NCBI RefSeq assembly: GCF_964355755.1
Contig: NC_092671.1
Span: 39,883,304 to 39,947,303 of the forward strand
Reading direction: 5' to 3'
Length of the DNA stretch: 64,000 nt
Origin: Antedon mediterranea
Lineage: Eukaryota > Echinodermata > Crinoidea > Comatulida > Antedonidae
Numbering within the stretch: position 1 is the stretch's first letter; each line of letters begins with the position of its first letter. Position numbers and translations under genes: made by a program. The notes beneath the pieces were generated by a model. It was not told where the DNA came from. It saw only the letters and a list, made by a program, of their open reading frames with translations, and made no database searches. This document shows, one piece after another, positions 25,250-37,691 of the stretch.

Positions 25250-28200
25250 TTATGATGCAGGTTCCACTGGTTTATCAGCAGGTGGTTTCCGCCCTGCAGG
25301 CCTTCTCTGTTTCTTCTTGGTTGATGTTAGCCTTTTCTCGTACGTTTGTCTAGGCCAGTGAACGTAGTATGAGAACACCCATGGACGAGTTGTCCCTTGA
25401 GTTCGACGGACGTTGTTCAAATGTGAAAAGTGCTCTCGGTTCGCCTCCCGTCTTCTCATGGCCCAGATTTTCTGGCCTTCTAATTTTTTCAGGACTCTAG
25501 CACGTGCTTCTTCTTCTGCTTTTTTAATCTGAGTTTTAAAAATGAGAAATAAAAGAATTAATTTAAATTATATAAAAAATAATTATGCCTACTTTTTCCA
25601 TAATTATACATTCAACATATAAAGCTCTGTCTACACTATCAAACTTGATATGCCATATTTGGGCATCACTACAGAGATATCTCCAGACAGAGATTTAGTG
25701 TTAGTAAAGAAAGGTTTGCGAAACACTTTGTGAATTGAGAACGTTAAAGCTTAGTTCCCACTAGAACGTAACGCAAGGACGTAAACGCAACGCAAGCATT
25801 TTAACCAATGACAAGCGAAGTAATAGACGGTTAGCAATCACAAGCGAATAAGCCATCGCTTGTGATTGGTCAATTCACTTGCGTTCCGTTACGTCCTTGC
25901 GTTGCCTCGCTAGTGGGAACCACGCTTTAGGTAGTTACACTACAATTTTCTTGTGGATATTCATTTAAGATATCACAAACTTTACTGTGAGTACAATACA
26001 CTACTAACAAATACAGTTCAACTAACATTGATAAATAAACTTTATAATATTAAATGAACACAGTACCTGTAGGAGCCGTTGCTTTTCAATTTCTCTTAGC
26101 CTTTCTTTTTCAAGTTCTTCTAATCGTCTTTCTTCTTCTTCTTTTGCTTTAATACGTTGCTGTTCTAACCTACATAACAAAATATAAATTATAGTAATAA
26201 CATAATTATTTGATACTATAATAATATAAGCTATTTTATCATAGTTTACAATACTGTATACAGTTTCATTATGGATACAAATACTGCATCTAGTATCTGC
26301 CTCAGACATATTGGCCCACGTCTTTCCTCTGATTAAGGTGGGCACTGGACGAGAGAAGCCCTTGATCAATGTTAGGACCAATCAAGGTGCTTTAAACAGT
26401 CCTGACTAAGTTTTATCCATCATTCAGATGAATGTTAAACTAATTGACATTGTCGGTTATGACAGACGTCGGCCATAAACAAACAAAAACGCTAACCTAA
26501 TCAGTTCTTCCTTTTCTTTTTGTTTTTCTGCTTCAATGGCAGCTATTTTCATTCTTTCTTCAGCTTCTCTGCGTTCCTTTACTAGACGACTAAGAGCTTC
26601 TTCCTCAGCCTTTAAACATAAACATTCAAGATATTTCAAGACATTCACTTATGTTGTCATCTGTATAATACTGATTTGTAAATTCACTCATTACATAATA
26701 TTTAAGAAATATGTGTATTTCAACAGTTGAAGTCTAAAAGTAGTAATAATTTTGATAATTGAATAAAATGAGCGGTATTCTTGCACCAAAGAGTAAAATC
26801 AAATAAAAATCAACTTTACCTCTTTTTCCAGTTCTCTTATTCGTTCTTCCTCTTCTTCCATTTTTTGTTTTTCTTCCTCTTCTTGTCGCTCCAACTCTTC
26901 CCTCTCTTCTCTCTCCCTTTCTTCTCTTTCCCATTCCATTTCTCTTTCAAGTTCTTTCTGTCTGATTATATCCTCCACTGAAGCTAATTTATCTTTCATT
27001 TCCTGTTCCCTTTTTCTAGCAGCTTCTTCCTATAAAAGAAATCAAGTGAAACATATTTTTACAATTTTTACTTCACAATTGAAATTAATCAATTTCTTTA
27101 AAACAGCTTTTATATACACACTACAGTAAACCTACCATTTTCTTTCTTTCTTCTCTCTGTTTATTTTTCTCTTCTTTCTTTCGTTCCATCTCTGCTTTCC
27201 TTTTAGCTTCTCTTTCTTCTCTTGCTACCTTCCTTGATTCTAGTAGCATTAATCTAGCCTGTTCCTCAGCTTCCTTTGCCGATTCTGCTTCCCTTAGTGC
27301 ATCCTGCATCTCTTCCTCCATTTCCTGGAAATCAAACACACTTGTCAAGAAAATGTTTACGACTTTCCATCTATACCTCAAATAAATTATTTTGATAAAA
27401 TGTAGAGGCCAACGCTGGGGGCCTAGTTCTTTTCGACATATTTTAATGCTTTTAATTCCTCTGGACACTGCTCAGGACCCCACAAGCTCTGGGGCCCCTG
27501 GGTTTATTCAGTGAGTGCTCATAGCTGTTACGCCACTGCATCTTACAGAACAAAGTAAATCATCAAAAAACACTACAAATAAAATATTGTTTAAAAATAT
27601 GGAAATTTGCAACATTGCTTACTATCTTATTCCTCTTTTCTTCTTCCTCTAATCTTCTTTTTTCTTCTTCTTCTGCCTTTTTCTTTGCCTTTAACGCTTT
27701 TGCTTCTTCCTCTTTCAACTAAAGAAAACAATAAGTCGATAAATATTATCTTCAAACAACATAAAAACTAAACTTGAATCACCCAATTAACTAGCTAACT
27801 ACCAGTCAGCTCCCCAGTTAGTAGAAATTCACTTACTTTCTTCTCTCTCCTTCGTAATTCTCTTAACTCTTCTCTTTCTTTCAGAATCTGTTTCTTGCTC
27901 TTTTTCTTGCCTTTATTGCTTTCTTTAACTACATTTTTAATCGTCTCATCGTCAGTATCAAAGTTTACAGTGGTTTCTGCAAAAAATAACAAAACAATTG
28001 AAAGTGCAACAGCTTAAACAGATTTCGGGTAGATTTTTAATTCAATTTTAAAGATGAAGTTGTTTCATTACAATGTAGAAAGGGTTACTACCTTCTTGTT
28101 GTAAATTTTCAGCTTGTTTCTGGTCATCTGATTCTGGCACCTCAATCAAACCCTGCTCTTTTAACTCTTTTTCCAACTAAAAAATAACATCCAGTAAAAT

Positions 28201-31200
28201 GACATTCTTGATTTTTAATACAGTACAGCGTTATTAGCAAACCAACAAACTATAGGTTGCATTGAGAAAATGTCCTATTACATAAAACATGACTAAAGCT
28301 CTGTCTACACTATCAAACTTTATGTGACAAAAAAATATATCACCACCATATTTGGGCCCATCAAACTTGTTTTGTCAAACTAGTTTCATAGTGTAGACAG
28401 AGCTACTCTGGGTAGGAGGGTGTACCCTGAGTAGTAGGGTGTCCCAAATGGCGGTTTCCATTAAATAAAGAGCATTGAGAAAAATGTCCTATGGAATAAA
28501 ATATGACTAATACTGGATTTGAACCCAGGCAGTTGTAAAACAGTTACCAACCTCCTCTTGAATCATCTTTTCAATTTCATCAGTACTAGGTTCTTCATAC
28601 GTTTCTGTCAACAAGCTGTCATTTAAGTCAGGCCCGCCAATCACTTTTGTTTTATTCACTTCAATATGTGGTTTCTTCCCTTCGATATTTGGTTTCTTCA
28701 AATATAATAAATATTTGTTACATTCATCATTTATTGTTTTTCGTTTTTAATACAGTTTAAGTGATAATTATGGCTATTATATTTGTAAATACAAGAGCAA
28801 AACCTTCAATAGAACTTTTAGCACAATTTAGCAACCAAAGAGTGTACTCATTATCGTACAAAGAGTGTACTCATTATTGTACAAAGAGTGTACTCATTAG
28901 CAACCAAAGAGTGTACTCATTATTGTAAACTTACTGATCTATTTGTGATTGACTTCAGTGAGAATAAATCCAAATCTTCCACTGGAGTACTCGTGCTACT
29001 TTCTGGTGGTTGTTTCTTAATTGTTGGGGTTCCAGCATGTACTGGCGTTGTAACTTTCTTCAATATAGAAGCTGTGTTTTTTGTGGCTGGGGGCTTTGGG
29101 GTTAATGAAGAAGACTGCTGTGTCTGAATAGTTGGTGGCGGCAATGATGGTATTCTTGGTAGTGACGGCTTTGCTGAAGGTATTCTTGGCGGCGGTGGCT
29201 TAGGTTCAGATATTTTGATAAACTGTTTGGATTTTTCTTCTCTTTTAAGAGATGTTTTTATCCGTGATTCAACATCATCTGATGGTGTTTCCTTTCTCTC
29301 GTAGACATTCTCAGGTGGATGTGGCATCAATGAGGATCTTTGCATTGCAGATTCAGAAGACTTACTAGATGCTGACATCAAAGATTGTCGATCTGATGTT
29401 TTTTTAGGAGAATCTTCTGAAAAATAAAACAAAATTCTGTTCAGTAAACAAAATGAAACAAATGAAACAAACTTTTTGCTTTATTTATTTATCTCAATAA
29501 ATTACACAACGCCATCACACTCGCACGCCCTCGTGTGTTGTTGTTGCAGTGCACCACCTTGCGCCCTATCGAGCGACATTGTTGTCGCCATGTGTTAGTT
29601 GGTTCTAGTAGGCCTAGTGTCGATTGATATTATTTTGGTTTGTTTATTAAAAGTGTTCATATCTCCGTGAAGTTGATTAGTCTTTATTGCTGCAAGCATA
29701 ACAAATAACAGATAAGGACATAAGACAGCTGGGAACCCCAAAATTAAACTACTACTAATGTAATACTTACTCTATATCTTAGAAGGAAAATATTTATGTT
29801 ACAGAAAGATAAAACTTTTCATTAATTCATACAAACATTATTCAAATTAGTTTAAATAATGAATTAAATACTGTAGGCAAATTAAAATTTCCTACCTGAT
29901 GTGATTTCTGGCTGATGCTCTGTGAGAGGTCCAGACGTTTGAGAAATTTCTGTACTGATTTGATCTTCTTTATGAAGTCCAGGCTTTTTATCAAGTTCTG
30001 TATTGATCTGATCGTCTGTTTCTATTTTTCTTGTATCACGATTTTCTTCACCTGCCTGTGGTAATGCTGATGCTTCATCATCTAAGTCATCTGAAATCAA
30101 AAATGAATCTTTTATCATTATTACTAATTACTTTATTAATGAGATCTATGATAGAATATCAAAGAAACCATACAGATGAAGCTGATTGAGTCTTAAATAA
30201 GCAATAGGAAATTACCCTATAATGAATATCAATATTTTATTATTTGCTTAGAATTAATGTCATAAAAAGGTTTTGAATTTATATTTAAAAAGAAATTGAC
30301 ATTTATTTACTTTCCTTCTTTGTTTGTTACATTATTAATTCTTTAAGCTGGAAAAAATACTACAAAATGTTGCTATAAAATGGTGAAAAAAAAGTTTGTA
30401 TTTCAATGTTTTTACATACATATGCTTTGTAACTGTTCCTCATTAAAATCAGATTCTAAAACAGAATTGGCGGCACTTGCTGGAAAGTTCACAGACCTAA
30501 CACTGTGCCGGGATGACCCAGAGGTCAGGGGTCTCTGAAAAATAAACAAAAAAAGAACAATTAGAACTAATTACTATGAATTGGAGCTAATTAGAACAAA
30601 GAAACCTGTGGAAAATACAGTGCTGCAGTTAATTAATAGCTTTGCTTATCATATAATTAAGTCTAAACTCTGTCCACACTATCAAACGTTATGCGACAAA
30701 AAAATGTGATGTGCCCATATATGGAAACAATGATGTCATATCACAACCATATTTAAGCATATCACTACCATATTTGGGCACATCACACTTTTTTGTCAAA
30801 CTAGTTTGATATTGTAGACAGAGTTTTAGTGTACTAGCTATGGTGCTATGAAGAATAAAAATTCAGTAACAATATTACATGTTTTTGTCATTATTTCTCT
30901 GAAAATAGCAAAAGAAAACTCTGACCAAACTTAAAGCCTTGGCTTAATGCGTCCTCACACAATTATATTATTAATTTATGTTCTGTATTATATTGTGTGA
31001 AACAATAAACTTAAACTTGACTTACTACTTTCTCCTTAGTTGGTGTTGAACTATTTATTGCTGGTTGACTCTTTGATGCTTCAGTAGCATTCAATGACAG
31101 TGCTCCATCTTCTGATATAGAGTCTGTCTCAATTTTGTCATTCAACTCTTTGCCATCACTTGAAAAATGGCTTAGTACTGCTTAAAAAAAAACAACCATA

Positions 31201-34200
31201 ATTATTTGAATTATCTAGGTAAATACAGTACATACCTAACAAACTATACTATAATTATTTGAATTATCTAGGTAAATACATACCTAACAAAAATAACTAT
31301 ACTTCATTTACTTATCGATTAACTAATTAATTCATTAATGATATTGACATATTCGATTGAATAAAATAAAATATTTTTTTAACACCAGTATTATTTTTAC
31401 CTGAATTCTGCTCATTCTCTGACATCAGTGCGAGATCCTCTTCATCATCATTGATCACACTTGTTGTTGTAGAACCTGGTGTCTTTGACCTCTGTGCAGA
31501 TGACCTCCTTGACCTTCGGGATAACCGACTACTGTGACCATCTGCAGTGTCTTCAACCTCATCAGTACCATGTTCTCCAACATGATAGGAATTTTTTCGA
31601 CTTCCTGTTAGACTGATCTCAACTGACATGATGTCATTGTAAATACTTTCTTCTAAATCATTTTGAGAATCCTTGATTGATTCATTGTCATTATCACCAT
31701 CATCTGTATGTCTACTACTACATCGCACATCTGCAATATCATCACCTCCTCCATCACCAAGTTCATCACTACATTGCATGTCACCTCTATCACCATCTGT
31801 AAGTCCATCACCACACTGCGTGTCAGCTTTATCACCACACTGCATGGCAGCTGTATCGCAACCAGCGATTCCAATACCACATTGCATGATTTCAGATCCA
31901 TGACTAGAATCTATAGACTTTTGTCTCATTACAAAATCTCTTCCTTCCACACCTGCCGTTTCATCAATTCCCTCTGCTACCTCATCCTCTTCCTGTGAGT
32001 ATGGCGCAATCAAAGTCCTGCCTAAATAGTTTGCAGATTTCAAAGATGCTGTAAGCTTTGCGCATGATAATGGTGTTGATGTTCTTGTTGAGGAAATTGA
32101 CCTAAAAACAAAACAATTTCAAACAATACAGAGGAAAAAGAACAAAATATTGACTGATAGGACACTAATAAAAGATAGAAAATAAATAATTTTATTTTAC
32201 CTTATTTATAGAGGGCGACCCTAAAATAAATAATGTAACTTACCGACCACTACCAAGCCTGATCATTTTATCTCCACGTGAGAATGTCCTTTCTGAATTC
32301 TGTGTTGATGGACGTGAATATGCTGCCTTAGACATGGACTCGGCTAGACGACTTGCATCAGCACTAATCAGGTCAGGCTGGCAGAAAAACGGTGAAAACA
32401 ATATTTTATATTTATATTTTTTATTTACTTCATTCAGAAGAGGTTTAATTATGACTAAGTACAGTTACTGACTGTATTATAGTATCATTGTTGTTTTTGT
32501 CAGGTTATAAGCATCTCTACTACATTTTTATTTTCTGATATGTGGCTTTACCTTGCCAATGACCTCATCCTGCTTGGTTTTAGTATCAACATTGTCAAAC
32601 GCCTCATTCAATTCCTCAGCAGCTTCTGTGGATGTCAGTGAATGGGCAGAATCCCATCTCATTAAATTTCGCACACTGTAAAGAAACAATATCCAGTATT
32701 ACTACAGTAACATGCTTTTCAACAAAACAAGCATAATGTGTGAATTGTAGTTACTTACACTGCTTGTTTCTGCATATCCCGCAGGTAGAACTTAAAATCT
32801 GAACCTGGTTGAACACGATAATCTAAACATTCTTGTCCTTCCTGATCACGAATAAAACGCATGCATGTCTTATGAAACTGCTGACTTGCTAAACTATCTA
32901 GTTCATCTGCTGTCCACTAAAAATAATACAATATTTATAGATATTTATATATATAACTGTAATCCATTTCAAAGAATAATTAAACAAAAGATTTCATTTG
33001 AAAACAAAAAATAGTGGTTACATAAGACAGCCGAACCGTAATTAAGTAGCCACAACATCGTCAAGGGTTCGAGGCTAACTCGCTCCATGGTTCTGGTGGT
33101 AGAACGTAGGTGCAATGTACACATCTAGCTCATGTGCACTTTAAAGAACCTAGTACATTTTTCGAGTTACCCCGGTGTACATCACAGCAACTGATCATAA
33201 CTGGGCCCTCTGGGAGACCAGTGTTTGACTGAAGAGGTCGTCCACTATAAATACATACTAACAATAACATAATGGAATATGTGACTTACTTCTACATCGC
33301 CGTATTCTAAAACAGACGTACACAGCTTCTTAAGCGTTCCTAGTGATAGCGATAAATTACTAATATCTTTTTTGGTTTTACGATGCGATGTACAACATCT
33401 GCCTTCTTTGGTAAATTTAATCTTTGAGGGCGCTGTAAATAGCACCATTGCACCTTTCCTTGTTATATAAGTCTTTGGTAATTGCATTTCTCCATTTGGT
33501 TTGATTGTAAATTTAGTTGATGCCGCGGGAGCACTCTTAGTTCGTATATGACTTTGAACACACTTATGATTTGTTCGACACTCTGGGCTTGACTTCACTC
33601 GTGGGGATGACGGTGACGATTGTTCTCTGGAAGGTTGTGTCATCCGAGCATTAGATTGTATCTCTTCTGCAACTGTTCTTGGATCGTCATGTTTACGGGA
33701 TTTAGATGACTTTATTCTCTCGGCTTCTGCAATTATTGTCTTGATAACCAAATGGTCCGATTTTGTTCTAATTGGAAACTTGACTGTTTTCTGTTTGTAG
33801 AAACTTTGTTCTTCACTGCCCAAGTACTGTGGTAAAATTGGTTTTGTAACACCCTTAACAAAATAATTTAAAAAAAGCTGACTTTAGTTTTAAATTGTTG
33901 TAATTTCAATTATATCTTTTAAGATTTTGTTTAACTTTCAAGAAGAAAAAATACAGGATTGAACTAATAAAGAAAAAAACAAATGTGAAAATTATAAAAA
34001 CCCCCATCCTTTATTTATTTTAAATCCTCCTTGGTATTCCAATACTTCATATAAAAATATTATTAACTACAGTCCTGATTACCTTTAACACTACCCCGTC
34101 TTCTCGTTGCAAACTGCCATCCCACGATCCATAACCCTTAGCCAATGTACTCAACCGAGGCATGTCAGCAGGTCTGTCACCAACCCTTATCAACAAACAC

Positions 34201-34238
34201 ACCTGTCCGTTTACATAGTCAGTGCATTGTCTGAGAAT
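25250..34238 (-). CDS. KIAA2012: KIAA2012 homologue, coiled-coil protein
   Basis: The molecular function is unknown to me. Nineteen exons: 34238-34083, 33853-33290, 32916-32759, 32675-32552, 32377-32244, 32101-31401, 31177-31026, 30534-30420, 30090-29896, 29416-28935, 28695-28552, 28176-28092, 27976-27837, 27718-27623, 27324-27136, 27029-26820, 26609-26497, 26169-26067, 25528-25250. All phases close. The likely start is the ATG at 34,163, matching where the human protein begins (MPRLSTLAKGYG here); this gives 1,354 residues, and exon 1 sequence upstream would be 5' UTR. Residues about 152-213 carry the best conserved block (LPKTYITRKGAMVLF, then LSLSLGTLKKL and YGD). The middle (about 290-950) is acidic, Ser/Thr-rich and low-complexity, with repeated MQCGD-type units in the 701-nt exon. 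Residues about 950-1,262 form a long Glu/Arg/Lys coiled coil. The C-terminus ends in a basic tail after YYVHWPRQTYEKR. One donor (after 28,552) is GTTGGT. Introns hold MITE A, MITE B and a SINE. Confidence 0.87.
25621..25696. mobile_element. MITE family A copy 7 (internally deleted)
   Basis: Left arm aaagctctgtctacactatc, short core atgccatatttgggcatcac, right end tccagacagagattta. In the last intron of the KIAA2012 homologue; a MITE-B copy begins 49 bp further on. Confidence 0.88.
25745..25929. mobile_element. MITE family B copy
   Basis: Near-perfect palindromic ends: taaagcttagttcccactag on the left and ctagtgggaaccacgcttta on the right, with acgtaacgcaaggacgtaaa against ttccgttacgtccttgcgtt inside. 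The core contains caatcacaagcgaataagcc and ccatcgcttgtgattggtca. Both ends abut TA, suggesting a TA target duplication. Confidence 0.95.
28259..28511. repeat. Direct repeat of about 38 bp flanking a MITE-A copy
   Basis: The segment gcattgagaaaatgtcctat followed by ataaaacatgacta (28,259-28,296) recurs at 28,473-28,511. MITE-A copy 8 and a short repeat (gggtaggagggtgtaccctg) lie between them. Intronic in the KIAA2012 homologue. Confidence 0.8.
28295..28404. mobile_element. MITE family A copy 8
   Basis: Left arm aagctctgtctacactatca, right arm tagtttcatagtgtagacag then agct; core atcaccaccatatttgggcc. It is flanked by TA on both sides. Confidence 0.93.
28835..28927. repeat. Tandem repeat, about 27-bp unit, intronic
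   Basis: Four copies of caaagagtgtactcattat(t/c)gta, one altered to attagcaac, end directly at the donor side of the KIAA2012-homologue exon 29416-28935. The array starts within about 10 bases of the splice site. Confidence 0.9.
30665..30827. mobile_element. MITE family A copy 9
   Basis: Left arm aactctgtccacactatcaa, right arm ctagtttgatattgtagaca then gagttt; the core has two facing catat/atttggg units. TA flanks both ends. Intronic in the KIAA2012 homologue. Confidence 0.94.
31188..31300. repeat. Direct duplication, about 65 bp
   Basis: Two copies of ataattatttgaattatcta followed by ggtaaatac and atacctaacaaa; the second lacks the agtac insertion. Intronic in the KIAA2012 homologue. Confidence 0.85.
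33025..33245 (+). mobile_element. tRNA-Leu/Ser-derived SINE, copy 1 (degenerate)
   Basis: It shares ordered blocks with the better copy at 60,300-60,640: acatcg.caagggttcgaggc (B-box part), ttctggtggtagaacgtagg, tgtacaca, tgtgcactttaaagaacc, attttcga and ttaccccggtgtac. The tRNA head is decayed and the A-rich tail is lost. It lies in the second intron of the KIAA2012 homologue. Confidence 0.75.
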
Positions 34239-35624
34239 CTATGGAAACAACAATAAATTTAGTGCAATTTACTTAGTAATGTAAAAGTAATTTAGACTAA
34301 GTTATAATATAATTTAAGTGCATAAAAGATATCGATTGTAAATAATGAATGTATGCAAATATTAAGAAATTGGAATTGGTAAAAAGTTCATTTAAACTTG
34401 TTGAACCATATCTACAGTAGGCTTGAGACTATACAGACTTATATTTAAATATCTAAAGAACCCCTGTTAATATAATCAATATAGTTTAGGTGTACAATAT
34501 AGGGAAAAGAAAATATTTAGCACTTGAGTAATTGAAGGTTAATAAGGTGTTTTGAAGCTTCATTGGCGGTGATCAATAAATTCATAGTATATTATTTATT
34601 ATCATCCGTATGCGCTGCCTTCTTTAGGGCCTAGATATATTGATTATTCCACATATTTTAGCAACCAAAATTCTTCTTTTCTCTATGGTACTTTTGTAAT
34701 CTGGCCTACCTAGGGCCTAGGCATAGGCTAGCCTACACTATAATATAATTAATACTGTACTTAGTAACTTAGCAAATCAATTTCCTTCATATTCATTAAT
34801 TAATTAAAGATAAACATGACAAATACAAAAATAGGAAGACTGTTTTCTATCAGAAAAATTATAATGTTAGGGCCAGGCTATTATATTAACTGTAGCCTCT
34901 AGCTTACCTCTCTGTCTACTATCTAATCACCGTTGTTTACAATATGCAGAGTAGCCAGGCTACTATAATGTGTATGCCCTCTACTAGTACTAGGCCTAGT
35001 AGGCCTCCTAGATAAAAAAAAAAAGAAAGCCAAAAAAAGCCTAGCCTAGGCTAGGCCCTATAGTAGGCCTAACTAGTCTAGTTAATAAGCCTATTACTAA
35101 GGTTAGTCTAGAGCCCATCCTCTAGCGGCCAACATTACAGATTAAAGTTAAACTTAAGATCCTTAAACTTACTTAGGCCTAGGCCTAGGCCTACTATTTA
35201 TTTACAAATAAAGAAGTATAATTTCGTCGGTGTGGTATACTTGATTGATTTCCTTTCCATTTTTTCCAAAACTAAACTTTGAAAGAGCGTGGCGGATATG
35301 CACAGTGCCCTAGTAACAAATTAGGATTACTACATTCTGTAGAGGGGCTTACAGTAAGTAAGCCTTGTGCTACATATAGGTATATGACTAATATATTTAC
35401 ATATCCTCGGAATTGTATAAAAATAATCATTTTATGAATTTTTATAGTTACAAAGTATTGATTAAATAAGTCTAATCTATTTTAATATTGAGAAAGATGT
35501 AATTAATACCTACACGACAGAATAGAATAGTCTACAAATCAATCATCCATGTCACGAAAATAACCTTCGACCTTTTCGGGACAGCTATTTTTTTTCTTTA
35601 GGAATAAAACATAATAAGCACAAA
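34239..35624. promoter_or_regulatory. Shared head-to-head promoter region of the KIAA2012 homologue and TMEM258
   Basis: The two genes diverge with under 1.5 kb between their start codons. On the minus strand there are candidate 5' noncoding exon donors: GAG|GTAAGC near 34,903-34,908 and CCTAA|GTAAGT near 35,172-35,178. The latter follows a run of aggcct units (35,174-35,191). Stop codons before both donors fit untranslated exons. No TATA box is evident. Exact start sites cannot be read from sequence. Confidence 0.45.
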
Positions 35625-36466
<842 letters not shown>

Positions 36467-36475
36467 CCTGTAATA

Positions 36476-36677
36476 ATGGCAACAAAGGTAGGTACAAATA
36501 AATAATGTTTGCCACCTTTACTGAACATTTTTACATAATAATAATTGTACATTGAATTTAGTGTGAACAAAACAAATTACATTTTTAAAAATATTTATCT
36601 TTCAGACATATTGGACAAGACCACTGAACTCTCCTGACAATGAAACACCATTTTACGGATGGAATTGGAACAAATAA
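36476..36677 (+). CDS. Candidate 27-codon second ORF on the TMEM258 transcript
   Basis: Ten bases after the TMEM258 stop codon, an ATG in good context (taataATGG) opens a frame: ATG GCA ACA AAG, then a strong donor GTAGGT (36,488). The acceptor ttcag at 36,601-36,605 continues it in phase 0 for 23 more codons to TAA at 36,675-36,677. The predicted peptide has 27 residues, begins MATKTYWTRPLNS and ends in an aromatic, hydrophilic YGWNWNK. It has no membrane helix or signal peptide, and I recognise no family. An intron splitting a frame cleanly in phase 0 is unexpected for a plain 3' UTR. The alternative is that the exon is simply 3' UTR and the frame is chance. An AATAAA overlaps the stop codon. 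Confidence 0.45.
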
Positions 36678-37691
36678 ATTTTACTGTTGTTACTTTAATA
36701 TACTGTTATTTCATTATTTTATTTAACATTTTTGGCTGTTTAGAATTTGTGATCATTTTCACAACATTGTAGTTTGGGCAATACAGAATCATGGTTAGAA
36801 TTTCTTAAATGTTGTGTATATGTATGAAAGTGAGGAAGAAAAATAAAAACAAATTTAAATTACATGCTATCATTTGATTGTTTATATTGAATACTTTTGA
36901 CAAATGAGTCACAAAGATACATGACATCAGTAATACTGTAAGATAATAATGATTACGCACATATCCACAAAAGTGCTCAAGGCGCTTGTGAAAAACTATG
37001 AAACAAATTAACCTTAAACCTAAATACAATTGATAAATTTGAAAAAAAACCAAAAAAAATAAACAAGACCAAGATAAATTCATCAATTTTTTATTTTAAT
37101 TCTGAGCACTATCAACATAATCTACAAATTGCTAACAGAAATCACATCAGTACAAAACAAGAGCTTGCCCATCTATAACATTCAAAGCCTCTAAAGCAGG
37201 CCACACTACAGCGTACAATAACATCAATTTTATCTGCTGTTGTAAATTAAAATTGATAAATTATTGGCTCACAAAATGTACATTTGGCACAAAAGTATAA
37301 AAATGCAAGAAATTAAATAAAATATTTCAGGTGTAGAATTAGGTGGCATGACGAAAAATAAACTGCCAATTGACTCCAGTTTGCCAAAGAATTGCCAGTA
37401 TTACAGTATAATTTTATATTTAGCATATTTATACCTGCCAGAATATCTGTGCGCAAGAAAATGTTTTAACCTGTATTTGATTGCAAGATTTTTATTATAT
37501 TTATCAAATGCATGCTTGCAATGAAGCACACAATATATCCAGTAGTTAAGGATGTTCACGAACTCTACAGTATGAGTAACATCTACTGTACCTGCATTAT
37601 GCAATAGATATTGTGCAAGTTGAGGAGTGTGAAATAGTAAAACATTTATACAATGTATAAGCAGCAAATGGCTCAGCTTGTAAGATACAGT
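36678..37691. other. Convergent 3' regions of TMEM258 and CCT2
   Basis: About 1 kb without coding sequence between two genes ending towards each other. On the minus strand an AATAAA-like signal near 37,087-37,095 could end the CCT2 transcript, giving a 3' UTR of about 600 bases. On the plus strand aataaatttt at 36,673 could serve TMEM258. No repeat family is recognised. Confidence 0.5.

Noticed and set aside
26734-26999. Three overlapping frames rich in Phe/Leu/Ser or Arg/Gly/Lys
   Set aside because: They are shadows of the Glu/Arg coiled-coil exon; only the minus-strand frame joins neighbouring exons in phase.
31673-31998. Plus-strand Ser/Thr/Pro-rich frames opposite the KIAA2012 homologue
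   Set aside because: They are antisense shadows of the Asp-rich repetitive coding exon, which has splice sites and phase support on the minus strand.
35160-35290. Possible coding first exon of the KIAA2012 homologue (ATGGAAAGG... on the minus strand)
   Set aside because: The frame hits a stop before the GTAAGT donor and its phase does not fit the next exon; more likely 5' UTR.
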